From the NCBI RefSeq assembly GCF_030053415.1, contig NZ_JASGBJ010000001.1, forward strand, positions 558,001 to 622,000: DNA of 64,000 nucleotides, written 5' to 3'. The stretch's first letter is position 1, and each line of letters opens with the position of its first letter. Below, piece by piece: positions 47,887 to 57,105 of this stretch. This stretch comes from Marinobacter sp. CHS3-4. Its GTDB lineage: Bacteria > Pseudomonadota > Gammaproteobacteria > Pseudomonadales > Oleiphilaceae. The position numbers were made by a program, and so were the translations under genes. Below the pieces are notes generated by a model, which ran no database searches, had not been told where the DNA came from, and worked only from the letters and a program-made list of their open reading frames with translations.

Positions 47887-47925
47887 AGGGGTAATTCGGA
47901 GTCGTGTATTAACCTGAAAGAGGTA
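47887..47925. promoter_or_regulatory. Two NarL-type heptamers in the narX/NarK-like intergenic region
   Basis: AGGGGTA (47887-47893) and AGAGGTA (47919-47925) both fit the NarL consensus AKRRGTA (TACYYMT on the other strand), in the same orientation and 32 bp apart, about three helical turns. The region lies between divergent narX and the NarK-like-narGHJI genes. Short heptamers occur by chance, so this is moderate evidence for nitrate control. Confidence 0.5.
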
Positions 47926-47986
47926 AACTACAGAGCCTTTGCAGGCCGAAACCCCGGCTCACCTACAGTTTCCATAAAGGCACCGG

Positions 47987-49867
47987 ATGACATCTGAAAG
48001 CCCTCTTGTAAAACGTATTGCCATTGTGGTCGGCGCAATCGTGCTGACAGCGGTTGTGAGCATGGCAACGACTCTGGCGGTATCCCGCAGCATTGAGGGC
48101 AATGCCACGGCGATCAATATTGCCGGTTCGTTGCGGATGGGGGCCTATGAACTTCTTGCGCGTTCAGGGTCCGTCCCGAACGATGATCAACGCAGCCAGT
48201 TCATGGATCGACTTAACGCCTACGAAGCCCGGATGGCCCATCCGGAATTTATGCGGTCGATTCCTGAGGACGGGGAACACCCGCTCGCCCAGCAGTACAG
48301 CTCCATGGACGCACTCTGGCGAGAGGCCCTGCGCCCGGCACTGAGCGCTCGGGCCGGCGCTCCGGCGACCGACGACCTCGTCGAACTTACCGAGAAGTAC
48401 GTCGCCGGGGTAGATCAACTGGTCGGCATGCTGGAAAACCGAACGGAAGCCCGGATTGATCTTCTGCACCTGATACAGATCGTCAGTCTTTTGCTGTCCA
48501 TCATTATTATCTGCGGGCTGTTTCTGGACCTGAAGAACCGGGTACTGCGACCACTTCGCAAACTGTTAAAAATCGCCGTTGCAGTCGGCGAACAGGATTT
48601 CTCGCGCAAGGCAGACCTCAAGGGAACAGATGAGCTCTCGCAGCTGGGTGTCGCGTTTGATCAGATGACCAGCCAGCTTGCACTGAGCTACCAGGAACTC
48701 AGAGAAGAGGCCCAAAGCAAGACCCGAGAACTGGAACGCAGCCACGCGGCACTCGAACTGCTTCATTCAGCCAGCCGTAGTTTGTTTTCCAGCCATGACC
48801 TTTGCGACGGCGCAATACCGATGCTGCAGGAGCTTGAACAGTTGCTGGGTATTGGCCCGATCCGGCTATTCCTCCACGACAAGAATTCCAGCGAACCTGT
48901 CGAGGCCGTCACCACGTCGACAAAAGAACGTCCCTTCTATTGCAAGGATCATCACTGCAATGCCTGCCTGGTGACTCCCGAGGTGTTTGACGAACTGCCG
49001 TCGGAAGACAATGACGGTCGCCGGCTGCTACTGCCAATTCGTACTCCCTCACAACTGTTGGGAACCCTTGAGGTTTGGTATCCGGCTTGTGGGGAACTGC
49101 CTGAAACCTCCCGTCGGCTGCTCGAGACTCTCAGCGACCAGTTGGCCACGGCAATCCTGCTTGAGCGCCAGATCACCGAGGAACAACAACTTACCCTGGC
49201 CGAGGAACGCGCGGTGATTGCGCGGGAACTGCACGATTCTCTCGCCCAGTCGCTCTCTTATCTGAAAATGCAGGTAGCACGCCTGCGTCGCCTGGAGATA
49301 GCTGGAGAGCATGAAAAGACCCACCGGAACATCCTCGAAGAATTAAGTACCGGCCTGAATAGCGCTTACCGTCAACTAAGGGAACTGCTGACCACATTCC
49401 GCCTGAAACTGGACACGCCGGATCTTGCCACGGCGTTGGGGCAGACAGCAGACGAGTTTTCAGAGCGGCTTGGCAGTCCGGTCAGAATGGAATACCGTTT
49501 GCCGCCAAACACCCTGTCGCCTAACGAGGAAATCCATACCTTACAGATTGTCCGTGAAGGGCTGGCCAACGCCGTCAAACACTCTGAAGCAACGGAAGTG
49601 CTGGTGGAAGTGCTGTTCGAGTCCCCGCGTGTCCGAGTACGAATACTGGATAATGGCAAGGGGCTTCCCCAGAACGATCAGCCCGCTCAACACTACGGCA
49701 TGATTATAATGCAGGACCGTGCCCGTACGTTGGGCGGAAAAGTCAGCATACAGAATCGTGAAAGCGGCGGCGTCGAGGTTGCCCTGAGCTTCATTCCGAA
49801 GAGCAGGCATATGATCACCTCCGAGCCGGCAACCGGTCAGTCTCTAAAACAACCCGCTAAACAATGA
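47987..49867 (+). CDS. narX: Nitrate/nitrite sensor histidine kinase NarX
   Basis: A 626-residue membrane kinase. Helix 1 (about 9-31), a periplasmic nitrate-binding P-box ([20 protein letters not shown], residues 44-63), helix 2 (about 165-185), a HAMP domain, a central GAF-like region with a cysteine cluster ([13 protein letters not shown]), and HisKA_3/HATPase domains with the phospho-acceptor histidine in [16 protein letters not shown] and N-box [12 protein letters not shown]. coli NarX has Lys where this P-box has Ile (AIN-K/I-AGSLRM). It is coupled to narL, whose frame begins at its stop. Divergent from the nar operon it presumably controls. Confidence 0.95.
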   Translation: MTSESPLVKRIAIVVGAIVLTAVVSMATTLAVSRSIEGNATAINIAGSLRMGAYELLARSGSVPNDDQRSQFMDRLNAYEARMAHPEFMRSIPEDGEHPLAQQYSSMDALWREALRPALSARAGAPATDDLVELTEKYVAGVDQLVGMLENRTEARIDLLHLIQIVSLLLSIIIICGLFLDLKNRVLRPLRKLLKIAVAVGEQDFSRKADLKGTDELSQLGVAFDQMTSQLALSYQELREEAQSKTRELERSHAALELLHSASRSLFSSHDLCDGAIPMLQELEQLLGIGPIRLFLHDKNSSEPVEAVTTSTKERPFYCKDHHCNACLVTPEVFDELPSEDNDGRRLLLPIRTPSQLLGTLEVWYPACGELPETSRRLLETLSDQLATAILLERQITEEQQLTLAEERAVIARELHDSLAQSLSYLKMQVARLRRLEIAGEHEKTHRNILEELSTGLNSAYRQLRELLTTFRLKLDTPDLATALGQTADEFSERLGSPVRMEYRLPPNTLSPNEEIHTLQIVREGLANAVKHSEATEVLVEVLFESPRVRVRILDNGKGLPQNDQPAQHYGMIIMQDRARTLGGKVSIQNRESGGVEVALSFIPKSRHMITSEPATGQSLKQPAKQ

Positions 49868-49875
49868 GAGGAATC

Positions 49876-50535
49876 ATGTCTGAATCACCTGCGTCTATTC
49901 TGTTGATCGATGATCACCCGCTGCTACGCCAGGGCATCAAGCAACTGATTGATATGGAAGACGATATGCAGGTCGTTGGTGAAGCCAGCAACGCCGCGGA
50001 CGGCATTCGCCTGGCCCAGGAGCTTGAACCTGACCTGATTCTGATGGACCTGAATATGCCGGAAATGAACGGCATCGAGGCCCTCAAAAAACTGCGGGAG
50101 GAAAGCGTCAGTTCACGGATCATAATGTTCACCGTTTCAGACCACGAAGACGATGTTGTTGCCGCACTTCGCGCCGGCGCTGACGGCTATTTGCTGAAGG
50201 ATATGGAACCGGAGGACATGATCGAACAGTTGCATCAGGCAGCCGTCGGCAAACTGGTGATCAGCGACCGCCTGACCACCCTTCTCGCGCAGGCGCTGCG
50301 GTCACAGAAGCCTCAGCAATCTTCACGCCCGGATTTCGACAGCCTCACTCCACGGGAAAAGGATATCCTTCGCCTGATTGCAGAGGGTCTGTCCAACAAG
50401 ATGATTGGCCGCAAACTGGACATCAGTGATGGCACCGTGAAAGTTCACGTCAAACACCTGCTCAAAAAACTGAGCCTGCGCTCACGGGTGGAAGTTGCCG
50501 TTTGGGCGGTGGAGGAAGGCCTTCATAAAGGCTGA
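49876..50535 (+). CDS. narL: Nitrate response regulator NarL
   Basis: A 219-residue two-domain regulator. Receiver domain with acidic pocket [12 protein letters not shown] and phospho-acceptor Asp in [12 protein letters not shown] (about residue 57), switch Thr in FTVSDHE and Lys in YLLKDM; C-terminal LuxR/GerE HTH ([20 protein letters not shown], then [11 protein letters not shown]). ATG 49876 is preceded by AGAGGA; an ATG four codons earlier overlaps the narX stop and would also work. It should activate nar and narK promoters on nitrate. Confidence 0.95.
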   Translation: MSESPASILLIDDHPLLRQGIKQLIDMEDDMQVVGEASNAADGIRLAQELEPDLILMDLNMPEMNGIEALKKLREESVSSRIIMFTVSDHEDDVVAALRAGADGYLLKDMEPEDMIEQLHQAAVGKLVISDRLTTLLAQALRSQKPQQSSRPDFDSLTPREKDILRLIAEGLSNKMIGRKLDISDGTVKVHVKHLLKKLSLRSRVEVAVWAVEEGLHKG

Positions 50536-50573
50536 GTTATATCAAATCGTTGTAGAGAGCTTTGCTTTATTCT
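50532..50573 (+). promoter_or_regulatory. FNR/Anr-type promoter of ubiT
   Basis: CTGAGTTATATCAA (50532-50545) matches the FNR/Anr palindrome TTGAT-N4-ATCAA at 8 of 10 positions, and TATTCT (50568-50573) is a -10 box at exactly the class II distance (box centre 41.5 bp before the predicted start at about 50580). It overlaps the narL stop codon. The leader would be 24 nt. Confidence 0.6.
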
Positions 50574-50603
50574 GTGCCGGTCACTGACTGCCCGGAGTAA
50601 AGC

Positions 50604-51083
50604 ATGGCTTTTCCCTTACCTTCCATCGGCTCACTGAACTACCCCCTTATGGACCAAACGCTTTCGGTCCTTCAGGAATGCCTGCCATCCCCCGTGCCCG
50701 TGCTGCGCGCTTTCGATCGCAGAATCCCAATGCCACTGAAGCAGCTGGCTGCAGAAGCACCCCTGAACCGCCTGTTTGCCCGGGCAATCGATGACGGAGA
50801 ATTCGATGATTTCGAGGGGCGCCGTATTCGTCTGGAGGTGAACGGCGGACAACCCGGTATCACGATTGGCTTCTGGGCCGGCCGGCTCCGGGTGATCGAT
50901 GGTCCCGGCGAGACAACCATCCGGGGCTCGCTGGCGGCCTTCAAAACCCTGGCGGAGCGCCGACAGGACCCGGACCAGCTGTTCTTCCAGCGCAGGCTGG
51001 TTATCGAGGGTGACACCGAGCTGGGGCTTGGACTGAAAAACCTGCTGGACAGCCTGGAGTGGAATTTTAAAGCCTTGCTTTGA
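50604..51083 (+). CDS. ubiT: Ubiquinone anaerobic biosynthesis accessory factor UbiT
   Basis: A 159-residue SCP2-domain protein (sterol-carrier fold, residues about 35-155), with PMPLKQLAAEAPLNRLFARAI and GFWAGRLRVIDGPGETTIRG typical of UbiT/YhbT. It is thought to bind ubiquinone intermediates so that UbiU-UbiV can hydroxylate them without oxygen. It faces ubiV, the two stops being 4 nt apart, and has a predicted FNR-type promoter of its own. Confidence 0.88.
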   Translation: MAFPLPSIGSLNYPLMDQTLSVLQECLPSPVPVLRAFDRRIPMPLKQLAAEAPLNRLFARAIDDGEFDDFEGRRIRLEVNGGQPGITIGFWAGRLRVIDGPGETTIRGSLAAFKTLAERRQDPDQLFFQRRLVIEGDTELGLGLKNLLDSLEWNFKALL

Positions 51084-51087
51084 ACTT

Positions 51088-51981
51088 CTAGTCGGCGACC
51101 AGATCCATCCCCGGCTTGCCGTACCAGTACCCGTTGCAGGGTGGTGCTTCCACCAGCTGCAGCGGGTCGGTGGCCGGCACGCCTCCCCGGCGTACCTGGT
51201 CGAAGCGGCGTACAACTTCTTCCATGCCCTGATGCTCCGGGCTCAGGCGCACCGTACCCACGCCCATCCGATCCATCGCCGGAAGTTCCCGCATCAGGTC
51301 ATAGCGGGAACCCGACAGCGTGGAAATACCATTCAGACGAAACAGTTCCTGACTCTCCCGGGAGCGCAGTTCCATGCCGTCTGGGTGCTCCAGACAACGG
51401 AACTCGCAGTTGTCCTTGGGCAGGTTGTAGTGTCGGGCGGTAAAACAGCGGGATGACCAGGCCAGTGGCAGGAACCCCCAGGCAAACACCTCGGCGGGCA
51501 GTTCCAGGCCTTCCTGTTTCAGGCCATTGATTAGTTGCTCCAGAGTGTCTTTGCCCAACTCCACCGGCAGATTCCAGCCTTTCAGTCCCTGCTTCGCCAG
51601 AACCTTGAGGGTGGCAACATTGTAGATGTTCATGGAAGGGCCGGTAATAAACGGAATGTGATGACGAATGGCCACCTGCACCGCGCTCTGGTCGTTCGCT
51701 TCTATCAGAAACTCGTTCTGATCACAGATCCGGCGCAGGCGACGCAGATCCGCTTCCGACTCGATCAGAGTCTGGGTAGAAAGCACCACCTCCTTGCCGC
51801 AGGCTTTCAGGTCACGGGCCAGATCGAACCAGTCATCCGGTTTCAGTTCGCGGCGGCGAGAGCACACCGCCTCGCCAAGGTAGATGGTGTCCACTGGCCA
51901 CTCGGCGGCCTTGGCATAGAAATCAAACACCGTCTGCTTGGACCAGAACCAAAGGATAGGCCCGAGAGAAAGTTTCATCAT
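51088..51981 (-). CDS. ubiV: Ubiquinone biosynthesis protein UbiV (U32 family)
   Basis: A 297-residue U32-peptidase-like protein that with UbiU hydroxylates ubiquinone precursors under anaerobiosis, using prephenate as oxygen donor. Four 4Fe-4S cysteines are visible: one in [10 protein letters not shown] (about residue 40) and three in [20 protein letters not shown] plus the next Cys. Two ATG codons stand in tandem at the start (51981, 51978). It follows ubiU by 13 nt and is certainly co-transcribed. Confidence 0.92.
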   Translation of the reverse strand: MMKLSLGPILWFWSKQTVFDFYAKAAEWPVDTIYLGEAVCSRRRELKPDDWFDLARDLKACGKEVVLSTQTLIESEADLRRLRRICDQNEFLIEANDQSAVQVAIRHHIPFITGPSMNIYNVATLKVLAKQGLKGWNLPVELGKDTLEQLINGLKQEGLELPAEVFAWGFLPLAWSSRCFTARHYNLPKDNCEFRCLEHPDGMELRSRESQELFRLNGISTLSGSRYDLMRELPAMDRMGVGTVRLSPEHQGMEEVVRRFDQVRRGGVPATDPLQLVEAPPCNGYWYGKPGMDLVAD

Positions 51982-51994
51982 AATCGACAGAACC

Positions 51995-52990
51995 TTATTT
52001 CCATTTGCGGTGATAGGCGCCCAAGGTTGTCAGGCCGCCTTCGGAGAGCCCGGACAAAGTGCTGCGCCAGTCATTCTCCACGGTGAACATCCCAGGCGTT
52101 CTCTCCACGCTGTCCAGGGCCTGGCGCCAGGTGCGGGCCACATCAGCGATGTAGGCCGGACTGCGTTGACGACCCTCGATCTTGACGGCGCTGATGCCCA
52201 ATTCCTGTAACTCCGGCAGCAGGTCCAGGGTGTTCAGGCTGACCGGCTCTTCGATTGCGTGATAGACACTGCCTTCTACCTCGAACCGGCCCTTGCAGAG
52301 GGTTGGGTATCCAGCGGATTCGCCCTGGCCGTAGCGGTCGATAAGCACGTCATTTAACCGCGATTCCAGACCCCGGGGCGTTTCCTGCCAGCGCACGGCC
52401 TTGGCCGGTGAGCAGGCACCGCGGGTATTGGGGGATTCGTCCGTCAGGTAGGAAGACAGGTAGCAGCGGCCCTCAGCCATAATGCACAGACTGCCGAATG
52501 CGAAGACCTCAAGTTCCACCGGGCTGTGTTTGGCCACACCACGCACCTGGTCCAGAGAGAGAACCCGGGGCAGCACGGCCCGCCGGATATCGAAGTTGTC
52601 CTTGTAGAAAGAAAGCGCCTCATAGCTGGTGGCAGAGCCCTGAACTGACAGATGCCGGGGGATATCCGGATAACGATTGGCGGCGTAATCCAGTAGGCCC
52701 ATATCGGCCAGGATAATGGCATCCACGCTCAGATTGGCAGCTCGGTCCACCGCTCCCTTCCAATGCTCCCAACCATCCGGTTGCGGGTAGGTGTTGATGG
52801 CGCAGAAAACCCTGGCTCCGCGAAGGTGGGCGTATTCAATTCCTTCGGCGGCCCGTTTGTCGTTGAAGTTCAGGCCGGCAAACTGGCGGGCATTGGTGCT
52901 GTCCCGGAAGCCGAAATACACGGCGTTGGCGCCGTTATCAATGGCGGTTTTCAAAGCCGGGAGGCTGCCGGCCGGGCAGACAAGTTCCAT
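51995..52990 (-). CDS. ubiU: Ubiquinone biosynthesis protein UbiU (U32 family)
   Basis: A 331-residue U32-family partner of UbiV. N-terminus [20 protein letters not shown] matches E. coli UbiU (YhbU); [13 protein letters not shown] and the four Fe-S cysteines ([37 protein letters not shown]) are all present. I chose ATG 52990 since GGAG is 6 nt upstream; ATG 52993 directly before it is also possible. Upstream, 93 nt after hemN, an FNR-type promoter is predicted. Confidence 0.93.
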   Translation of the reverse strand: MELVCPAGSLPALKTAIDNGANAVYFGFRDSTNARQFAGLNFNDKRAAEGIEYAHLRGARVFCAINTYPQPDGWEHWKGAVDRAANLSVDAIILADMGLLDYAANRYPDIPRHLSVQGSATSYEALSFYKDNFDIRRAVLPRVLSLDQVRGVAKHSPVELEVFAFGSLCIMAEGRCYLSSYLTDESPNTRGACSPAKAVRWQETPRGLESRLNDVLIDRYGQGESAGYPTLCKGRFEVEGSVYHAIEEPVSLNTLDLLPELQELGISAVKIEGRQRSPAYIADVARTWRQALDSVERTPGMFTVENDWRSTLSGLSEGGLTTLGAYHRKWK

Positions 52991-53019
52991 CATACGCTCC
53001 ACTGAAGTCGTTTGACGCC

Positions 53020-53061
53020 ATAGTAAATGGCGACAAACGGCAATGCCTTGATCATTGTCAG
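53020..53061 (-). promoter_or_regulatory. FNR/Anr-type promoter of ubiUV
   Basis: TTGATCATTGTCAG (53048-53061) matches the FNR/Anr palindrome at 8 of 10 positions. On the minus strand TACTAT (53025-53020) is a -10 box at the exact class II spacing, placing the start near 53013 and giving a 23-nt leader. A CGCCAT/ATGGCG hairpin (53016-53032) overlaps the -10. Confidence 0.6.
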
Positions 53062-53083
53062 TGGGGCATATCGCAACCCGCGG

Positions 53084-54502
53084 TCAGATGATCCGGGAGA
53101 ACCGTTGGCTGGCGCCCTCTTTGCGATACAGGTCGAAGATCTGGCAAATGGCCCGGATCAGCAGGCGACCTGCGGGCTGAACCTGAAGAGCGTTACCGTC
53201 ATCGGCAATCAGTTCATCCTGGACCATTGGCTTCAAACGGCTGAGTTCATCGGCGAAGTATCGGTTCAGGTCTTCGTTCCAGACATCGGCGAACTGCTGG
53301 CGATCCAACCGGAACTGGCAGATCAGCTGGCCGATCACCCAACGACGGATCCGGTCGTCCCGAGTAAGGTTTACGCCCTTGGTGATGGCCAGTTGGCCTG
53401 CATCAATGGCCGCCTCCCAGGACGGCAAATCGTGATTGTTCTGGAAGTAGGCATCATCGGTCTGGCCAATGGCAGAGACGCCCAGAGACACCAGGTCGCA
53501 TTCGGAGTGGGTGGTGTAGCCCTGGAAATTCCGGTGCAGCCGGCCCGCCCGTTGCGCCACGGCCAGGCTGTCGTCCGGCTTGGCGAAGTGGTCCATACCA
53601 ATGTACTCGTACCCGGCATCCAGCAGGCGGTTGATGGTGTTGTGCAGTATGGTCAGCTTCTGCTGCGGACTGGGCAAGGTATCGCCCTGAATCCGGGTCT
53701 GCGGATAGAAACGGTCTGGAAGATGGGCGTAGCTGAACACAGAGAGCCGGTCCGGCGACATTTCAATCACCGCTTCCAGGGTTTCGGCAAAACTTTCCGG
53801 TGTCTGGTAAGGCAGGCCGTAGATCAGGTCCAGGTTGATGGACCGAAAACCAATGCGCCGCGCCTCGTTGAGCACGGCTTCGGTCATGTCCCGGGGCTGG
53901 AGGCGGTTGACCGCTTTCTGGACCTCCGGGTTCACATCCTGCACACCCAGGCTGATCCGGTTAAACCCGAGTTTCCAGAGGGTTGGCAGGGTATCCTGGT
54001 CCACTTCCCGCGGGTCAATCTCCACGCTGTAATCCCGCTCACCGCCAGTTTGCAGGTTGAACAGTTCCCCGTACCCCGCCATCAGGTGCTCCATCACATC
54101 TTTTGGCAGAAATGTGGGGGTACCACCGCCCCAGTGCAGCTGGGTCACCGGCCGGTCGGCTCCGAAGAGCTTTGACTGGATAGCCGCCTCTTTCAGCACC
54201 CGCTCCACGTAGGGCATGGCCTTGTCACGTTTCTTGGTGATCACCTTGTTGCAGGCGCAGTAGTAGCAAAGGTGCGCGCAGAAGGGCAGATGCGTGTACA
54301 GAGACAGCGGTCGGCCACTGGCCTTGCTTCGGGCCGCAGCTTTGACCATGTCTTCAATCGGGTAGTTCTGGTTGAACTCGACAGCCGTGGGATAGGAGGT
54401 GTACCTCGGGCCGCTAAGGTCGTAACGGCGAATCAATGCCTCGTCCCAGAGAAACTGCGGCAGTGACGTGGTAGTAGAAACCGGTTGCAAAATAGAAGTC
54501 AT
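53084..54502 (-). CDS. hemN: Oxygen-independent coproporphyrinogen III dehydrogenase
   Basis: A 472-residue radical SAM enzyme that converts coproporphyrinogen III to protoporphyrinogen IX without oxygen. The N-terminal YDLSGPRYTSYPTAVEFNQ, the cluster cysteines in LPFCAHLCYYCACNKV and HWGGGTPTFLP identify true HemN rather than HemW. Start ATG 54502 has only a weak ribosome site. It precedes ubiUV on the same strand and, like them, serves anaerobic growth, here haem for NarI. Confidence 0.96.
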   Translation of the reverse strand: MTSILQPVSTTTSLPQFLWDEALIRRYDLSGPRYTSYPTAVEFNQNYPIEDMVKAAARSKASGRPLSLYTHLPFCAHLCYYCACNKVITKKRDKAMPYVERVLKEAAIQSKLFGADRPVTQLHWGGGTPTFLPKDVMEHLMAGYGELFNLQTGGERDYSVEIDPREVDQDTLPTLWKLGFNRISLGVQDVNPEVQKAVNRLQPRDMTEAVLNEARRIGFRSINLDLIYGLPYQTPESFAETLEAVIEMSPDRLSVFSYAHLPDRFYPQTRIQGDTLPSPQQKLTILHNTINRLLDAGYEYIGMDHFAKPDDSLAVAQRAGRLHRNFQGYTTHSECDLVSLGVSAIGQTDDAYFQNNHDLPSWEAAIDAGQLAITKGVNLTRDDRIRRWVIGQLICQFRLDRQQFADVWNEDLNRYFADELSRLKPMVQDELIADDGNALQVQPAGRLLIRAICQIFDLYRKEGASQRFSRII

Positions 54503-54842
54503 GGTGAAAACTCTGGGCTCGAAAACTGCGGTTGAATGATCATTTTGACTTTATCAGGAACCGGCACCGAAATGACCGAATATGATTGGCTACCTCCACT
54601 GCGCCAGGAGGCTGTATCGACTACTCCATCAGTTGTATAACCCGTATAACTAATTGTTTTAAAAGAATTTAAAAAGGATTTTTCTGGCTTTTGAAATGAC
54701 ACGAAAACCGGCTGGGAACCAACCGATCCGGTTCTTGATATATATCATGCTTGCTGGACGCCCCACGTTTGCAGAATGGCTCCTAAAGCCGAGGCGTCAC
54801 TATTCAGGTGATGCCGGGTCAGCAACTTGAGGAGCAGTCACT
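54503..54842. other. 340-bp regulatory gap between hemN and narK
   Basis: No gene. It contains an AT-rich block (54651-54682), a direct repeat GTATAAC (54635-54641 and 54644-54650), a 10-bp palindrome AATGATCATT (54535-54544) and an FNR-type box near the narK side. I could not find a convincing FNR box placed for hemN. Confidence 0.6.
54735..54777 (+). promoter_or_regulatory. FNR/Anr-type promoter of narK
   Basis: TTGATATATATCAT (54735-54748) matches the FNR/Anr consensus at 9 of 10 positions. CAGAAT (54772-54777) is a -10 candidate within one base of class II spacing; transcription would start near 54784, giving a leader of about 60 nt. Confidence 0.7.
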
Positions 54843-56435
54843 ATGGCCAAAACCAATGCCGACATCGAAAAATGGGACATTGAGAACGAGGATTTCTGGG
54901 AAAAAGAGGGCAAGCGTGTTGCCTCCCGCAATCTCTGGATTTCTATCCCCAGCCTGCTGATAGGCTTTGCGGTCTGGCTGATGTGGGGAATGATCACCAC
55001 ACAGATGAAGAACCTGGGTTTTCCATTCACTATTGACCAGCTTTTCACGCTCAGCGCCATCGCCGGTCTTTCCGGCGCGACCTTGCGAATTCCGGCATCG
55101 TTCATGATCAAGATTGCCGGTGGCCGCAACACCATCTTCCTGACCACAGCGCTGCTGATGATCCCTGCCCTGGGAACGGGTATCGCCCTGATGAACCCAG
55201 GAACGCCGTTTATCGTCTTTCAGGCGCTGGCGTTACTGTCTGGCATTGGCGGCGGTAATTTCGCCTGCTCCATGAGCAACATCAGCGCCTTCTACCCCAA
55301 GAGCAAACAGGGTTACGGTCTGGGCATGAACGCCGGACTGGGTAACTTCGGTGTGACTACCATGCAGGTTGTGATTCCGCTGGTGATGACCGTCGGTATC
55401 TTTGGCGCCCTTGCAGGTGCACCGATGGAACTGGAAAACCCCAGCGGTACGCTGATCGGAAAAATCGAGGCAGGTACCGACACCTGGATTCAGAACGCGG
55501 GCTTTATCTGGCTTGTTTTCCTGATCCCCCTCGCTTTTGCGGGCTGGTTCGGCATGAACAACTTGCGCACCATTACCCCGAATCCGGGCAACCCTGCGTC
55601 AGCCTTCAGCAAGATTATCGGCCTGTATGTGGTTGGCCTTGGCACCTCACTGGTGGGTGTTTATGCACTGGAAATACTGAACATGTGGGTGGCGCTGCCG
55701 CTCACCATCATCCTGACACTGGTGCTCCTGCGCCTGATTCCCGGCGACATTAAACCGAACATCGAGAAACAGTTCGCCATTTTCAATAATAAGCACACCT
55801 GGTCCATGACGGTGCTGTACATTCTGACCTTCGGTTCGTTCATCGGCTTTTCGGCTGCTCTACCACTATCCATCAGCGTTATCTTTGGCAACATGATGGA
55901 AACGGCGGCGGATGGCTCCATTACCCGGGTTACCAATCCGGACGCCCCCAGCGCACTCACTTGGGCCTGGATGGGACCATTCGTGGGTGCTCTGATTCGC
56001 CCGGTGGGTGGCTGGATTTCCGACAAGGTGGGTGGATCCATCGTGACCCAGATCATCTCGGTCGTTATGGTCATCGCCTCCGTGGCAACCGGCTATGTGA
56101 TGATGCTGGCCTACAACTCAACCGACCCCAACAGCTACTTCGCGGTGTTCCTGATTCTGTTCATTGTCATGTTCGCCGCCAGTGGCATTGGCAACGGCTC
56201 TACCTTCCGCAGCATCGGTGTGATCTTTGATCAGCAACAGAAAGGCCCGGTGCTTGGCTGGACCTCTGCCGTCGCCGCTTATGGCGCATTCATCGCACCC
56301 CGGGTGATGGGGCAGGAAATTCAGGCTGGCACACCGGAGGTGGCCATGTACGGCTTCGCGGTGTTCTATGCGCTGTGCCTGGTGGTGAACTGGTGGTTCT
56401 ACCTGCGCAAGAACGCTTACATCAAAAACCCGTGA
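54843..56435 (+). CDS. narK: Nitrate/nitrite antiporter NarK
   Basis: A 530-residue NNP-family MFS transporter. Substrate arginines are present in helix 2 (SGATLRIPASF) and helix 8 (GALIRPVGGWISD), and both nitrate signatures are intact (GGGNFACSMSNISAFYP with GMNAGLGNFGVT; AASGIGNGSTFRSIG). The length and extra central loop (about 190-215) resemble the long NarK/NarK2-type nitrate-nitrite exchangers. Start ATG 54843 follows GAGGAG. It is monocistronic, ending at a strong terminator, with an FNR-type box in its promoter. Confidence 0.93.
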   Translation: MAKTNADIEKWDIENEDFWEKEGKRVASRNLWISIPSLLIGFAVWLMWGMITTQMKNLGFPFTIDQLFTLSAIAGLSGATLRIPASFMIKIAGGRNTIFLTTALLMIPALGTGIALMNPGTPFIVFQALALLSGIGGGNFACSMSNISAFYPKSKQGYGLGMNAGLGNFGVTTMQVVIPLVMTVGIFGALAGAPMELENPSGTLIGKIEAGTDTWIQNAGFIWLVFLIPLAFAGWFGMNNLRTITPNPGNPASAFSKIIGLYVVGLGTSLVGVYALEILNMWVALPLTIILTLVLLRLIPGDIKPNIEKQFAIFNNKHTWSMTVLYILTFGSFIGFSAALPLSISVIFGNMMETAADGSITRVTNPDAPSALTWAWMGPFVGALIRPVGGWISDKVGGSIVTQIISVVMVIASVATGYVMMLAYNSTDPNSYFAVFLILFIVMFAASGIGNGSTFRSIGVIFDQQQKGPVLGWTSAVAAYGAFIAPRVMGQEIQAGTPEVAMYGFAVFYALCLVVNWWFYLRKNAYIKNP

Positions 56436-56450
56436 ATCAGATAATATGCG

Positions 56451-56490
56451 AAAGAGCCGGCTGCATTCCTATGTAGCCGGCTCTTTTATT
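56451..56490. terminator. Strong bidirectional terminator after narK
   Basis: AAAGAGCCGGCT (56451-56462) pairs with AGCCGGCTCTTT (56475-56486); including inner pairs the stem reaches 16 bp around a TCCT loop. T residues follow on the plus strand and would also follow on the minus strand. Confidence 0.94.
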
Positions 56491-56548
56491 CATGGGCAAA
56501 AAAAGTCAGTCTCTGAAAAGATAATCAAGTCTGTTTCCGGAGCTCTTC

Positions 56549-56965
56549 ATGTCTTTCGATAACATCTTTGATGCAAGCTATGAACGAGTCCAGTCAGCAC
56601 GAGTCAATGGCCTGGAATTCTTTGATGCTTTCTATAGGCGTTTTTTGCTCTCTTCACAGGAAGTAAGAATGCTTTTCCGCAACACGGACATGGCAGTGCA
56701 AAAACGAATGCTCAAGAAATCGTTCTTTAGTCTGGTTTCGTTTTATGCCAGCGGCGCCATTGATGACGTTCTCCGGAAAACGGCATACCTGCACAGCGCG
56801 GAGCAACTCAATATCAAACCTCATCTCTACGACTTGTGGCTGGAATGCCTGATCGATACCGTAAGTGACTTCGACCCCGAGTTCGAAGACGATGTTGAAC
56901 TGGCCTGGAGGCTCATTCTCAGTCCTGGCATTACCTACATGAAGTTCGGGTACGACCACTTCTGA
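56549..56965 (+). CDS. Single-domain bacterial globin
   Basis: A 138-residue globin-fold protein. The B/C region FDAFYRRFLLSSQEVRMLF, the E helix KRMLKKSFFSLVSFYASG and the proximal-histidine F helix region YLHSAEQLNIKPHLYDLWLE are recognisable; the G/H helices end with RLILSPGITYMKFGYD. It has no reductase domain. Beside nitrate transport and reduction genes a role in binding or detoxifying nitric oxide is plausible but inferred. It is 62 nt after the narK terminator and so has its own promoter. Confidence 0.82.
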   Translation: MSFDNIFDASYERVQSARVNGLEFFDAFYRRFLLSSQEVRMLFRNTDMAVQKRMLKKSFFSLVSFYASGAIDDVLRKTAYLHSAEQLNIKPHLYDLWLECLIDTVSDFDPEFEDDVELAWRLILSPGITYMKFGYDHF

Positions 56966-57105
56966 CGGTGGCCAATAGTGGCCTCGGGACAATTCTTGCT
57001 TGAACGCCGCAGATTTAAGTTGGGCAGAATTTCGGAAGCTCTGGACCAGTCAGGAGACCGGGCAATCACCCGGCCACCCATATCTGATGAACTGACTCTG
57101 CGTCG

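Noticed and set aside
54545..54558. TTGAC/ATCAG pair near hemN considered as an FNR site
   Set aside because: The half-sites are one base too close together for FNR binding.
57058..57073. CCGGG/CCCGG hairpin between the globin and ATP-grasp genes
   Set aside because: Five-base stem with no T tract; too weak to call a terminator.
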